A stretch of 29,842 bases of DNA from Cytophagaceae bacterium (GCA_021151805.1 JAGKWN010000047.1:1-29842); one strand, 5' to 3'. Shown: positions 7,049 to 16,210, counted from the stretch's first letter. A program made the numbers and translations. The notes: generated from the sequence alone by a model not told the origin.

Positions 7049-8518
7049 ATGCCTATTGGACCTACACCCAAACATACAGAACGTTATCCGATTCATACGT
7101 TCACCAAAGAAGAATTTCTTGCGCTCTTTTATAAAACAGCCCAAACATTGGGATGGCGGGTAGTGCACATGAGCAATGCCGGTATGATCGCACATACAAG
7201 CACTGACGCATTTACCTGGAATGCAGAGATCAAAATAACGTTTGAAGAAAATACGGCAGTTATTCAAAGCTCATCTACAGGTGGTGAAATGGTTGACTGG
7301 GGAAAAAATGAAACCAAGGTTAACGAATTTATCTCAACACTGAATACAATGATAGCATCTTCCTCAAAAGAAGAACTGCATGCTATGTACCTGTTATTAA
7401 AAGAGCAGTTTGTAGCGGAGAAAGAAGATATTCTGCTATTACCGCCACCAACAGTAGCAGAGCATACCAAGAATTTCTTTTCCATCTTCCTTCCCAACAA
7501 ACAACAGTTCTTCACACCACTTTTGTTGAACATCAACATACTGATTTTTATTCTCATGATCAGTAACGGTGTCGATATTCTATCTCCAACCAGTGAATCC
7601 ATACTTGCCTGGGGAGGCAGCTTCCGTCCTGCAACACTGTCAGGAGAATGGTGGAGACTTATAACCAGCTGCTTTGTACATATCGGCATTATTCATTTGC
7701 TCATGAATATGTATGCGCTGGTCAATATAGGCATGATACTGGAACCTATGATCGGCAAGGCAAGGTTTATAACCGCGTACTTACTTGCAGGCCTTACTTC
7801 AAGCATTACCAGTTTGTGGTGGCATGACTATGCCGTAAGTGCTGGTGCATCAGGCGCTATCTTCGGTATGTATGGACTCTTTCTTGCATTACTTACCAGC
7901 AACCTGATCCATAAAGAAGAACGGAAATCCTTATTATCAAGCATCGTTTTTTTTATTATTTATAATTTACTGTTTGGTATGCTGGGTAATATTGACAATT
8001 CCGGACACATCGGTGGTTTAATCGGCGGCATGGTGATTGGCTATGCTTTTATACCCGGCCTTCTCAAGCCTCAAAACATACGAACATATCCGACAATTGC
8101 TTTACTTATCCTGGTTATCCTGGCAGCATCTTTCTTCGTTTATAAAAGTATCCCGAATGATATTGGTATATATAATGAAAAAATGAAGGAATTATCTCTA
8201 CTGGAGAGTAAGGCACTGGAACTGGAATCTAATATTGGAACCATGACTTCTAAAGCAGAAATTCTTCAGGAACTCACTACCACTGATATCGGCAACTGGA
8301 AAAAATGTATAGAGGTCATAAATACTACGGATGCGTTAGACCTACCTGGCACGTATCTGAAACGAAATCGTCTTATCAAAGAATATCTGCAATTGCGCCT
8401 GGAGAAATCTAAACTGATTTACAAAGCAGTTTCAGAAAACACGTTTATGTACGACACAGAAATGAATCACTATGATCAAAAGATTGAAGTAATAATGAAA
8501 GAAATTTCCCAATATTAA
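7049..8518 (+). CDS. Rhomboid-family intramembrane serine protease
   Basis: A 489-aa membrane protease. Residues 1-140 form a soluble N-terminal domain with no recognised motif. The rhomboid core spans about residues 155-350: GEWWRLITSCFVH with H211, HLLMNM with H216 and N220 of the oxyanion region, GASG with nucleophile S268, and NSGHIGG with general base H320. All catalytic residues are present. After the last helix (about 343-362), a C-terminal region of some 120 residues is charged and looks coiled-coil. It heads a tight three-gene set (gaps of 11 and 7 nt) with two exported proteins, which suggests joint expression; whether they are substrates is inference. Activity as a protease is well supported. 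Confidence 0.92.
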   Translation: MPIGPTPKHTERYPIHTFTKEEFLALFYKTAQTLGWRVVHMSNAGMIAHTSTDAFTWNAEIKITFEENTAVIQSSSTGGEMVDWGKNETKVNEFISTLNTMIASSSKEELHAMYLLLKEQFVAEKEDILLLPPPTVAEHTKNFFSIFLPNKQQFFTPLLLNINILIFILMISNGVDILSPTSESILAWGGSFRPATLSGEWWRLITSCFVHIGIIHLLMNMYALVNIGMILEPMIGKARFITAYLLAGLTSSITSLWWHDYAVSAGASGAIFGMYGLFLALLTSNLIHKEERKSLLSSIVFFIIYNLLFGMLGNIDNSGHIGGLIGGMVIGYAFIPGLLKPQNIRTYPTIALLILVILAASFFVYKSIPNDIGIYNEKMKELSLLESKALELESNIGTMTSKAEILQELTTTDIGNWKKCIEVINTTDALDLPGTYLKRNRLIKEYLQLRLEKSKLIYKAVSENTFMYDTEMNHYDQKIEVIMKEISQY

Positions 8519-8529
8519 TACATTCCTGT

Positions 8530-9321
8530 ATGCGCATTTATATACTCATTCTATTAACAGTCATCACATATACAAACTGTACCGACAAGAACGAAACCAC
8601 TACTTTAACCTCCGCAGCAAAAACAGCAATACAGCCTGCAAGCACAAACTGGCTGGGCAAGTGGGAAAGAAACGAATGGCAGAATGAATCAACACTTGAA
8701 ATTAAAACAATTAACAAAGATAGTATTGTTTTCTCTATTTCTGCGATGAGTGGCGGACATATGGGCGATGTGGAAGGTACAGCAGTTGTATATAAAAACA
8801 TTGCTACTTACCTGAATGCGGAAGATGGTGATACATGTTTGATTGTATTCACACTTTCGGGAGATTCAGTTATCACGGTTGATCAGAAACAGGGACTTTG
8901 CTATGCTGGCATGGGCGTGTGGTATTCAGGAAAATATATCAATGCAAAATTGCCTTCAGCGAAAGGGCAACCGGAAACATTGTTGAGCTTAGGAATTTTT
9001 GATACACCATACCAGGACTCTCTTTTCAGAGAATTGGTTGGCGATAACTATGATTTGTTTGTAAACTCTACGCAGCTTTCTTCTGAAACAGAAGATCTGG
9101 ATAGTCTGCACACGACAGTTACAGCATCTGGTGTACGTGGATTGTTTACTTCCATGGAGAACATCATCATGATCGACAAGGCAAATACGATCTGGGCTGC
9201 AGTTATTGATGGTAATGAAGTATTATATTTTACCAACAGTTCAGCATATAAAAACAAACTTCCCCAAACTATTGAAGATTGGCGGGAAAGCTTTAAAGAG
9301 TATGAAGTAGTTTATAAATAA
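8530..9321 (+). CDS. Exported two-domain protein of unknown function
   Basis: A 263-aa protein with a short N-terminal hydrophobic segment (MRIYILILLTVITYTNC). The cysteine at residue 17 suggests a lipoprotein, although YTN before it is an imperfect lipobox. Residues 39-145 form a beta-rich, lipocalin-like domain containing two cysteines (DTCLIVF and GLCYAGMG) that could form a disulfide. Residues 150-260 are a second domain with RGLF, IWAAVIDG and YFTNS. I do not recognise a characterised family. It lies 11 nt after the rhomboid gene and 7 nt before another probable lipoprotein, so it is likely translated from one mRNA with them. Confidence 0.7.
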   Translation: MRIYILILLTVITYTNCTDKNETTTLTSAAKTAIQPASTNWLGKWERNEWQNESTLEIKTINKDSIVFSISAMSGGHMGDVEGTAVVYKNIATYLNAEDGDTCLIVFTLSGDSVITVDQKQGLCYAGMGVWYSGKYINAKLPSAKGQPETLLSLGIFDTPYQDSLFRELVGDNYDLFVNSTQLSSETEDLDSLHTTVTASGVRGLFTSMENIIMIDKANTIWAAVIDGNEVLYFTNSSAYKNKLPQTIEDWRESFKEYEVVYK

Positions 9322-9328
9322 AAAACTG

Positions 9329-9730
9329 ATGCAAAAATTTTTAATATTGTTACTCTCTGTACTATTCATTAGCTGTACAGAAATACAAACCACAAATGCC
9401 GATGATGCTTATGTGTATTGGTCAGGAACAAAACCCACTGCAGCGATCATCGTTGATAAAGGCCAGTACTGGCAATCTGCCCACTTTACAAGGGAATATA
9501 TTGTTTACCTTAAACTGCAATCTACAGATAACTGGTGGACCTCATTTATTGAACAAAACAAACTGGAAATAAAAACTTTCTCCTGGCATTCGCAGGAAGA
9601 TACTCCTCAATGGTTCAAGCCATCAAAAAAATATTTACAATATGGAAGTAAAGGAGATTTTGATCAGGGATCATTTTATTTTAGGGATACATTAACAGGT
9701 GAAAATTACATCTATGAAATTGTATTGTAA
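9329..9730 (+). CDS. Probable small lipoprotein
   Basis: A 133-aa protein with a lipoprotein-type signal peptide, MQKFLILLLSVLFISC, the cysteine at residue 16 following LFIS. The mature part is rich in Trp, Tyr and charged residues and is predicted to be mostly beta; I see no catalytic motif and no recognised domain. It is the last gene of the rhomboid set, and its stop is only 16 nt from the stop of the convergent esterase gene, with no hairpin terminator between. Function unknown. Confidence 0.7.
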   Translation: MQKFLILLLSVLFISCTEIQTTNADDAYVYWSGTKPTAAIIVDKGQYWQSAHFTREYIVYLKLQSTDNWWTSFIEQNKLEIKTFSWHSQEDTPQWFKPSKKYLQYGSKGDFDQGSFYFRDTLTGENYIYEIVL

Positions 9731-9746
9731 TTCCACCTGCAATACT

Positions 9747-10658
9747 TTAATTTCTCGACTGCACACTTACACCAGTTTTTAGTGTAAACTGTTCAAAGAA
9801 ATCCCAGATAGCCTGACTACCGTTGAAATCCTTGCTTTTCCTTCCCATCAGCTTAAATGCTTTAGCAGCTCCCGGCCAGGTATGTCCGCCATTTTCTATT
9901 TTGTAAAACCAAACCTCTGATCCATTCGCGCAATTGGTATATTTAATCAGCATGGTTGTGGTATGATCTTTAAAACGATTCGGAATATAAATAGTATCCG
10001 GTTTATTCTCACATTGATCTTTTAGGGCCCATAGTTTAACAACCTCTTCTGCGCCAAAGGCCTGTTTCATGCCCGTATATTTCATGATGTGATCTTTGGT
10101 GCCATGTATATGAAGAATAGGAATGCTGCGCTCCGGATTACAATAAATAAGCGTACTATCAGACATCAAACCCGACACCGATGCAATCGCTGCAATACGG
10201 TCACTCATCTCACAGGCAATACGATAATTGAACGAACCACCCAAACTTACGCCAGTGGTATAAATACGGGTTTTATCAATCGAAAATGCAGCCTCTAAGG
10301 TATCAAGCAACTTCTTTAAATAAGCGATATCATCAGGTCCGTTGATATAGGATCTAAATCCAAGCCCGGCATTCCAGCCCTGATGGCTGGATTGCGGATA
10401 CACCGCTATGAATCCTTCCTTATCTGCTACTTTATCCATCTGGCAGTAATGCTGATGTTTCATGGCTTCTGATCCCAAGCCGTGGTAGTTCACAACGAGC
10501 GGATAACGTTTTGTTTTGGTATATCCTTTGGGTAAATGAAGTATATAAGTTGTCGCTACACTGTCAAACTCCAATGTGCATTTCTGAGCAGATGCCATAT
10601 AACCTATATGGATCGCAATAAACAGCAAACATAAAGATTGTAGTTTCATACCAATCAT
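9747..10658 (-). CDS. Secreted CE1/PHB-depolymerase-like esterase (LpqC family)
   Basis: A 303-aa alpha/beta-hydrolase with a Sec signal peptide (cleavage near ASAQ, about residue 25). The nucleophile elbow is GVSLGG (S138), the acid is in HGTKDH (D189) and the base is in NGGHTWPG (H259). The oxyanion region is NYHGLGS (58-63). The order and the GGHTWPG motif are those of the poly(3-hydroxybutyrate) depolymerase / feruloyl esterase group (COG3509). In a polysaccharide-using organism an acetyl-xylan or feruloyl esterase role is at least as likely as PHB breakdown. Translation may begin at the second Met (10649). It is co-oriented with the amylase gene 24 nt upstream, so co-transcription is possible. 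Fold and triad are secure; substrate is inferred. Confidence 0.88.
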   Translation of the reverse strand: MIGMKLQSLCLLFIAIHIGYMASAQKCTLEFDSVATTYILHLPKGYTKTKRYPLVVNYHGLGSEAMKHQHYCQMDKVADKEGFIAVYPQSSHQGWNAGLGFRSYINGPDDIAYLKKLLDTLEAAFSIDKTRIYTTGVSLGGSFNYRIACEMSDRIAAIASVSGLMSDSTLIYCNPERSIPILHIHGTKDHIMKYTGMKQAFGAEEVVKLWALKDQCENKPDTIYIPNRFKDHTTTMLIKYTNCANGSEVWFYKIENGGHTWPGAAKAFKLMGRKSKDFNGSQAIWDFFEQFTLKTGVSVQSRN

Positions 10659-10682
10659 TTTTTAATCAGTATTGTATTAGCA

Positions 10683-12167
10683 CTATTGACGCTGCACCCA
10701 AACAGAAACACTGCCGCCTTTTGTTTTGAACTCAGCCCAGCCATGTTCATCAATGTGCACTTCATCCTGTATATGTCCCAGATAATCATAGAACGTTTTA
10801 CCGGCATGTCTGGCACCTACTTCCATATGTTTAAAGCCATCTTCGCCATTGGATAAGAGTACAGCACAACCTGTTTTATCATTATCTTCTTTCCCCTCTC
10901 TTGTCCACCCGATGCAATTAGGGTGATCGAAGTAATCACGCTGATATCCGAATGCAAATTCTTTCCTGGCTTTCAGCAAACCCTCCAGCGCATCGCATTT
11001 AGGCATATAAATTTCATATTCATTTCCATCTTTGCCTTTGTCCTTATAAGTTGAACTGTACAGGTCGGGATAAAACACACAAGGATATCCTTTTTCACGG
11101 AGTAAAATTAATGCGTAGGCCAATGCTTTGAACCATGGATTGACAGGGGCTTCGAGTGCCTGCAAGGGTTGTGTATCATGATTATCAATGAGTGTAACAG
11201 CCAATTCAGGTATCTCATTAACCAGACTTCCATCAAAGATGGCGGTCATATTGTAATCTTTTCCTTGCTCAGAAGCAGCATATAAATTATGATGTAATGA
11301 AGCATCAAACAAAGACATGCGGCCTTCAGTAACTTCTATATATCTTTTCAGCAATGGCAGATCGCCTGGAGCCCAATATTCGCCTACTACAAACATATCC
11401 TGTTTAAGGCTACGCATATGATCAATAAATTCAATAATGAATCTCGGTGAAATATGTTTGATCGCATCCAGCCGCATACCATTAAATTTAGCCGTTTCCA
11501 GATACCATTTACCCCAGTTCTTTATCTCATCACGCACGGCCTGGTTGCGGTATTCAATATCACAACACATAAGGTAATCAAAGTTTCCTTTTTCAACATC
11601 AATCACTTCCTCCCAGCCATCACCATATTCATTTTGAATACTGTATATACCAGTTTCTTTATTGCCAGCATCGTAATCTACTCCTGAAAAACATTGTGAA
11701 TTCCAGATAAAATCTGAGTATTGATTATGCCTGCCGGGAAAAGTAAATTTTGTGAATGCTTCAATTTCAAACCGATCACTGATAAACTCATTGCGGTTCT
11801 CGGGATTTACTTTTTTCACCCAAACCTTTTCGGTTTCATCTCCTCCACCTTTGTGGTTCAGCACAATATCTGCAATAGCGGTGATACCATGCTCCTGCAA
11901 TACCTTGATACAATCCAGATATTCATCCTTTGTTCCATAGCGTGTTTTTACAGAACCCTTCTGATCAAACTCTCCCAGGTCATACAAATCGTATATATCA
12001 TATCCTCTTGAATGTTCACCTTCGGTACCTTTACACGCTGGTGGCAACCACACAGCTGTTACTCCCAGATCAGCAAGACGGGGTGCTTCGCTTTTGAGGT
12101 AGTTCCATAAACAACCATCTTCCCAGGAATACCAGTGGAAAAACTGCATCATTATTCCATTTAACAT
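10683..12167 (-). CDS. GH13 alpha-amylase, cytoplasmic type
   Basis: A 494-aa alpha-amylase (GH13, subfamily 5-like). Reading from the start chosen here, the conserved regions are ADIVLNH (about 99-105), GMRLDAIKHI with nucleophile D234, VVGEYW with acid/base E263, and LIDNHD with D331. The N-terminus MLNGIMMQFFHWY matches the start of bacterial liquefying and E. coli AmyA enzymes, and the length agrees with cytoplasmic AmyA. The frame stays open to 12266, but the extra 33 residues begin with TTG and do not look like a signal peptide, so the ATG at 12167 is preferred. It would hydrolyse internal alpha-1,4-glucans such as glycogen. It is 24 nt from the esterase gene. Family identification is very secure; localisation is inferred. 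Confidence 0.93.
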   Translation of the reverse strand: MLNGIMMQFFHWYSWEDGCLWNYLKSEAPRLADLGVTAVWLPPACKGTEGEHSRGYDIYDLYDLGEFDQKGSVKTRYGTKDEYLDCIKVLQEHGITAIADIVLNHKGGGDETEKVWVKKVNPENRNEFISDRFEIEAFTKFTFPGRHNQYSDFIWNSQCFSGVDYDAGNKETGIYSIQNEYGDGWEEVIDVEKGNFDYLMCCDIEYRNQAVRDEIKNWGKWYLETAKFNGMRLDAIKHISPRFIIEFIDHMRSLKQDMFVVGEYWAPGDLPLLKRYIEVTEGRMSLFDASLHHNLYAASEQGKDYNMTAIFDGSLVNEIPELAVTLIDNHDTQPLQALEAPVNPWFKALAYALILLREKGYPCVFYPDLYSSTYKDKGKDGNEYEIYMPKCDALEGLLKARKEFAFGYQRDYFDHPNCIGWTREGKEDNDKTGCAVLLSNGEDGFKHMEVGARHAGKTFYDYLGHIQDEVHIDEHGWAEFKTKGGSVSVWVQRQ

Positions 12168-12321
12168 ACTCTTATTTTTTAATTTTATGAAGTTTATTGA
12201 GCGAAGTGAAAGAACATTTGAAATACGATTGATAACAGCTAAAATCAATCGACGCATTGAATACAACGAAAATAAGCGTATCTGTTATCCTGCCAGTTAC
12301 ATCATTTCACTTTATTTTATC

Positions 12322-12362
12322 ATAATTATCATTTTTTAGCTACTAGATAAAATGGTAATTAT
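12322..12362. other. AT-rich hairpin upstream of the amylase gene
   Basis: ATAATTATCATTTT (12322-12335) pairs with AAAATGGTAATTAT (12349-12362), 14 bp with one G-T pair and a 13-nt loop. It lies in the 272-nt gap between mepB and the amylase gene, both on the minus strand, so it may be a weak terminator for mepB or an operator for the amylase gene. The rest of the gap is AT-rich with nothing recognised. Confidence 0.4.
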
Positions 12363-12439
12363 CGGTGTTTATTTTTTTGATATTTTATGATGAGAAGAAA
12401 AAAAATAATTCAAATTGTTTAGTGTATCTCCGGTCCATG

Positions 12440-12922
12440 TTATTTCAGAAGCATATGCAGGTATTCTTCTTTTCGGATTGCATAATCAAAAAAATAATTT
12501 AGCTGCCATTGCTGTGTCTTCTGTGCCTGTTTATTTTCGGCTTTATCCCAGGGTGCATACACGCGCATGCCACGTTTACCGCCTTTGTTATTTTGTGAAA
12601 TAACACCCTGCTCCAGCAAAATTGCTTTAGGAAAAATAAACTGTCCGGCTTGGGCATCTTTTCTTACAGCGATGATAAAAAAATCGAATACATCTTCAAC
12701 ATCATATGGAGCTGTTATTCCATCAGCAGTGCGCTTCCAGATCGTCACAAACTGACCGGTCTTGGTTGGTGTTATTTTCGCAAGTCTGAATATTACGCTT
12801 CTATTATCCAGCTGAAAGTTCATCGCAGCATATTCAGCACTTTCAGCTTCTACCCTTTCCCTGGAACACTTCAATCCAAAAGACTGGTATATATTTTTCG
12901 CTGCTATAAATTCAGGATACAC
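12440..12922 (-). CDS. mepB: MepB-family protein
   Basis: A 160-aa protein of the MepB family, named from the gene beside the Staphylococcus aureus MepA multidrug efflux pump. The recognisable signature is present in order: ESAEYAAMNFQL, IFRLAKITPTKTGQFVTIWKR (residues about 45-64), the APYDVEDVFDFF segment, GQFIFPKAILLEQGVIS and GKRGMRVYAPWD, ending in QQWQLNYFFD. The biochemical function is unknown; there is no pump or MarR regulator next to it here. It stands between the amylase gene and a foldback repeat enclosing the galE terminator, so it is probably transcribed on its own. Family call secure. Confidence 0.88.
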   Translation of the reverse strand: MYPEFIAAKNIYQSFGLKCSRERVEAESAEYAAMNFQLDNRSVIFRLAKITPTKTGQFVTIWKRTADGITAPYDVEDVFDFFIIAVRKDAQAGQFIFPKAILLEQGVISQNNKGGKRGMRVYAPWDKAENKQAQKTQQWQLNYFFDYAIRKEEYLHMLLK

Positions 12923-12932
12923 GTTTGATGAT

Positions 12933-13091
12933 AATTATAAATTATAAGTTATGAATTATGAATTGCAATGAATAACATATTAGGTGTATATAAACAAACA
13001 AGCTTCGTTGTCTTACGAAGCTTGTTTCAATTTTAATCCATTATAAATTATGAGTTATGAATTCATAATTTATAATCCATAACTCATAATT
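12933..13091. repeat. Heptamer-phased foldback element enclosing a terminator (AATTATG type)
   Basis: The left arm (12933-12964) and the right arm (13060-13091) are 32-nt inverted copies (26 of 32 positions agree), each built from AATTATG/CATAATT-like 7-mers. The 95-nt spacer contains the galE terminator hairpin. A second, perfect 14-bp inverted pair (13046-13059 with 13078-13091) overlaps the right arm. Confidence 0.75.
12996..13027 (-). terminator. Intrinsic terminator of galE
   Basis: AAACAAGCTTCG (12996-13007) pairs perfectly over 12 bp with CGAAGCTTGTTT (13016-13027) around an 8-nt loop. On the minus strand it is followed by a T-rich stretch (TTTGTTTATAT), 74 nt after the galE stop. Confidence 0.8.
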
Positions 13092-13100
13092 ATTCAATAA

Positions 13101-14099
13101 TTACTTCGCGTATCTTCCGTTACGCTCACCATTCTCCCATTTCCAGGCGGTTGCAATGATCTCTTCAATGTTTGTATAACGCGCCTTCCAGCCTAGTTCT
13201 GTCAATGCTTTTTCTGCATTCGCAACCAGATAACTCGGGTCTCCGGGTCTGCGATCGCCATACTTCACCGGTACTTTTTTTCCGGTAGCACGTTCGGCCG
13301 CATCAATCATTTCTTTAACAGAATATCCTTTACCTGTTCCAAGATTACAGATCACCGGACCTTTACCTGAAAGTAAATAGGTAAACGCTTTGATGTGTGC
13401 GTCAGCCAGATCTTCCACATGAATATAATCACGCATGCAGGTACCGTCGGGTGTATCATAATCTGTACCGAATACCGTAATGGCATCACGTTCGCCTTTG
13501 ATTGCTTTTAAGATCAATGGAATCAAATGTGGTTCCGGATCATGATCCTCTCCGATCAGTCCATCTGCCGAACAACCGGACGCATTAAAGTAGCGTAGAA
13601 ATGCATAATTAATTCCATATGCATGATGGTAATCTTTGATTACACGTTCCAGCATCCATTTGCTTGCTCCATAAGGATTTATCGGATCCTGCGGGTGCTG
13701 TTCATCAATTGGAATATACTTAGGCGAGCCATACGAAGCACAGGTAGATGAAAATATAATGTTCTTACATCCCGCTTCACGCATGGCATCCAGCAAGGCA
13801 ATAGAAGACGTAAGATTATTGGTATAATATTTCGCAGGATCGACTACAGACTCGCCAACATATGCAAATGCTGCAAAATGCATAACAGCTGCAACCTGAT
13901 ATTTCTTTATGATGTCTTTTACAAGTTCTTTATTTGCGATATCTCCTTCTACAAAACGTACCTCCGGATTTACAATCGCATCTTTATGACCATATACAAG
14001 ATTATCCAAAACAATAACCTCGTAATTTAAATTGGCAAGTGCACGCACTGCATGGGAACCAATATAACCCGCACCGCCTGTTACTAAAATCGCTGACAT
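13101..14099 (-). CDS. galE: UDP-glucose 4-epimerase
   Basis: A 332-aa extended SDR that interconverts UDP-glucose and UDP-galactose. The NAD-binding GGAGYIGS lies at residues 8-15, the MHFAAFAYVGES segment follows at 73-84, the catalytic Ser/Thr is in FSSTCASYG (116-124), and the Tyr/Lys pair is Y143 and K147 in YGASK. The substrate-binding region FLRYFNASG is also present. Length and motifs fit GalE rather than nucleotide-sugar dehydratases. It is a single gene, divergent from the YjbR-family gene and followed by a strong terminator. In this organism it likely feeds envelope polysaccharide synthesis. Confidence 0.95.
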   Translation of the reverse strand: MSAILVTGGAGYIGSHAVRALANLNYEVIVLDNLVYGHKDAIVNPEVRFVEGDIANKELVKDIIKKYQVAAVMHFAAFAYVGESVVDPAKYYTNNLTSSIALLDAMREAGCKNIIFSSTCASYGSPKYIPIDEQHPQDPINPYGASKWMLERVIKDYHHAYGINYAFLRYFNASGCSADGLIGEDHDPEPHLIPLILKAIKGERDAITVFGTDYDTPDGTCMRDYIHVEDLADAHIKAFTYLLSGKGPVICNLGTGKGYSVKEMIDAAERATGKKVPVKYGDRRPGDPSYLVANAEKALTELGWKARYTNIEEIIATAWKWENGERNGRYAK

Positions 14100-14266
14100 A
14101 AAATATTCTATAATTATAAACTAAACTAGTTCAAATCTGCCTTAGAAACAAACAATATGAACCTGACTGTCAATTATTTTATAAAATTATTTTTTTGTTA
14201 CTATTTTGATTGAAGTGGCGCAACGTTTAACTTAGAAAACCAGTCTTGTAAAATTTTGACTTACTT

Positions 14267-14620
14267 ATGAATAGCGAAGAAATCCGTTTTTATTGTATAC
14301 AAAAAAATGCCGTGGAAGAAAGCTTCCCGTTTGACGACACAACACTGGTTTTAAAGGTTGGCGGAAAGATATTCCTGCTCTTATCGCTAACCAGCGATCC
14401 AGTACAATTCAATGTAAAATGCGATCCGGAAAAAGCGGTTGAATTAAGAGAAGCATACGATAGTGTTTTACCAGGTTATCACATGAGTAAAAAACACTGG
14501 AACACGATTATCTGCGACGGCAGTGTTCGTGATAAAATGATTAAAGAATGGATCGATCACTCCTACGAATTGGTTTTTGAAAGTCTGCCAAAGAAAACCC
14601 GGCAAGAGCTATTATCATAA
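14267..14620 (+). CDS. MmcQ/YjbR family protein
   Basis: A 117-aa protein of the YjbR/MmcQ family, a small double-wing DNA-binding-like (CyaY-like) fold. Signature parts are EESFPFDDTTLVLKVGGKIF (about 17-36), the SDPVQFNVKCDPEKA segment and PGYHMSKKHWNTI (about 69-81), followed by the I..WIDHSYELV helix. The exact role is unknown; DNA binding has been proposed for the family. It precedes the SDR gene by 51 nt on the same strand, so joint transcription is possible. Confidence 0.85.
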   Translation: MNSEEIRFYCIQKNAVEESFPFDDTTLVLKVGGKIFLLLSLTSDPVQFNVKCDPEKAVELREAYDSVLPGYHMSKKHWNTIICDGSVRDKMIKEWIDHSYELVFESLPKKTRQELLS

Positions 14621-14671
14621 GCTACGTGCCCTGGCAATCTTCAACCACAGAATAACAACATTCAATATTTC

Positions 14672-15727
14672 ATGAAACACATTAATAAGGAAAAACCTGT
14701 ATTGGTTACCGGTGCTACCGGCTATGTAGCAGGCTGGCTTGTAAAAAAATTATTAGAGCAAGGCTTCACAGTACATGCACCGGTACGCAACCCTGCAGAT
14801 AAAGAAAAACTTCAGTACCTGGACGCAGTTGCGTCAAAGACTCCCGGCACAATAAAATATTTCAAAGCAGATTTGTTAAAGCCTGGCTCTTATGATGAAG
14901 CCATGCAGGAATGCGAACTGGTATTTCATACAGCTTCTCCTTTTATCAATACAGTTAAGGATGCACAACGTGACCTGGTAGAACCAGCTTTAACGGGGAC
15001 AAAAAATGTACTGGAATCTGTAAACAAAACGGGATCGGTAAAACGTGTTGTATTGACCAGCAGTGTTGCAGCTATTATTGGGGATGCGGCCGACTGTCTG
15101 AATTATCCAAACGGCGCAGCTACTGAAGCATACTGGAACACTACTTCTACTGTAAACCATATGCCGTATAATTATTCTAAAACAGTAGCTGAACAGGCGG
15201 CATGGGAAATAAATAAAAAGCAGGACCGCTGGGATCTGGTTGTCATAAATCCTTCGCTTGTAATCGGTCCGGGTTTAAATCCGTTTGCAACATCTGAAAG
15301 CTTTAACATTGTACGCCAGATCGGCGATGGCAGCATGCGCTTTGGCATACCGGATCTGAGCATAGGTGTAGTAGATGTACGTGACATAGCCGATGCACAC
15401 TTCCTTGCTGGCTATACGCCAGCAGCAACGGGCCGGCATATCATCTCCACACAAAACATCAATTTACTCGAGTTGGCAAATATGCTGCGCAAAAGATATG
15501 GCAACGCATATCCCTTTCCTACCCGTTTCTTACCAAAGTCGTTGGTGTGGCTACTTGCGCCGCTGGCAGGCTTTAAACGTAAAATGATTGCACGTAATGT
15601 TGGCTATGCGTGGAAAGTTGACAATACAAAAAGCATAAAAGAACTGGGCATTCATTACAGACCGGTTGAAGAATCGATCGTTGAAATGTTTCAACAGATG
15701 TTGGATAGCGGGATGGTGAAGAAATAA
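14672..15727 (+). CDS. NAD(P)-dependent extended SDR (dihydroflavonol-4-reductase-like)
   Basis: A 351-aa oxidoreductase. The dinucleotide-binding motif is TGATGYVAG (residues 13-21). Catalytic residues are Ser in LTSSVAAI (about 130-131) and the pair Y166/K170 in YNYSK. The HTASPF segment (86-91) and the NPSLVIGPGL motif place it in the flavonoid-reductase/cinnamyl-CoA-reductase-like group of extended SDRs, which in bacteria reduce assorted carbonyl compounds. The length is within the family range. Physiological substrate unknown. Its stop is 7 nt from the stop of the convergent membrane/TPR gene, with no visible terminator between. Confidence 0.88.
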   Translation: MKHINKEKPVLVTGATGYVAGWLVKKLLEQGFTVHAPVRNPADKEKLQYLDAVASKTPGTIKYFKADLLKPGSYDEAMQECELVFHTASPFINTVKDAQRDLVEPALTGTKNVLESVNKTGSVKRVVLTSSVAAIIGDAADCLNYPNGAATEAYWNTTSTVNHMPYNYSKTVAEQAAWEINKKQDRWDLVVINPSLVIGPGLNPFATSESFNIVRQIGDGSMRFGIPDLSIGVVDVRDIADAHFLAGYTPAATGRHIISTQNINLLELANMLRKRYGNAYPFPTRFLPKSLVWLLAPLAGFKRKMIARNVGYAWKVDNTKSIKELGIHYRPVEESIVEMFQQMLDSGMVKK

Positions 15728-15734
15728 TTTGTCA

Positions 15735-16199
15735 TTACAACATCTTCAATCCGTAATAAGCAATATTGTTTTTCGGATATTCTTTCAAACAAACTTCGTA
15801 CAATGCCTTTGCTTCTTCCTTACGATCCAAACAAACAAGTGTGAATGCTTTGTTCACCATAGCCATTTCGCGATAACACAGTTTTGAAACACTGAACACG
15901 GTAAACATTCGAAAGCGATCTATCCATAGATATTTTGAAAAAAAATAAAAGCTCTTTTCAAAATCTACCAACGCTTGTTCATAGTTTCCCTGTCTCAATG
16001 CACGCATACCCTTGCGATGATCAACAGGTATAAAATAACGTAAACCATAAGCAATCACAAGGTAAGACATTGCAGCCCATAAAGCCGGTTCATCCGAACC
16101 TGAATAATAAAAAACCAAATGTAAAACTACCAGAAAAAGTATCTGACAAAGCAGATATAAATAATTCATGGATTGTATTTTCGGTGCAGGCTGTGTCAT
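15735..16199 (-). CDS. Small membrane protein with a TPR-like C-terminus
   Basis: A 154-aa protein with two hydrophobic segments (about residues 12-32 and 39-57) followed by a soluble helical region. That region contains a tetratricopeptide-like pair: MRALRQGNYEQALVDFEKS (about 65-83) and VCLDRKEEAKALYEVCLKEYP (about 123-143). TPRs mediate protein-protein contacts. No named family recognised. The gene starts 11 nt after menC and is the last of a tight minus-strand run of three, so it is probably co-transcribed with menC and the ABC ATPase gene. Confidence 0.7.
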   Translation of the reverse strand: MTQPAPKIQSMNYLYLLCQILFLVVLHLVFYYSGSDEPALWAAMSYLVIAYGLRYFIPVDHRKGMRALRQGNYEQALVDFEKSFYFFSKYLWIDRFRMFTVFSVSKLCYREMAMVNKAFTLVCLDRKEEAKALYEVCLKEYPKNNIAYYGLKML

Positions 16200-16210
16200 T
16201 AGATCATATA

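Noticed and set aside
12168..12266. N-terminal extension of the amylase (33 residues)
   Set aside because: Would start at TTG, lacks a clear signal peptide, and the GH13 domain begins directly at the ATG at 12167.
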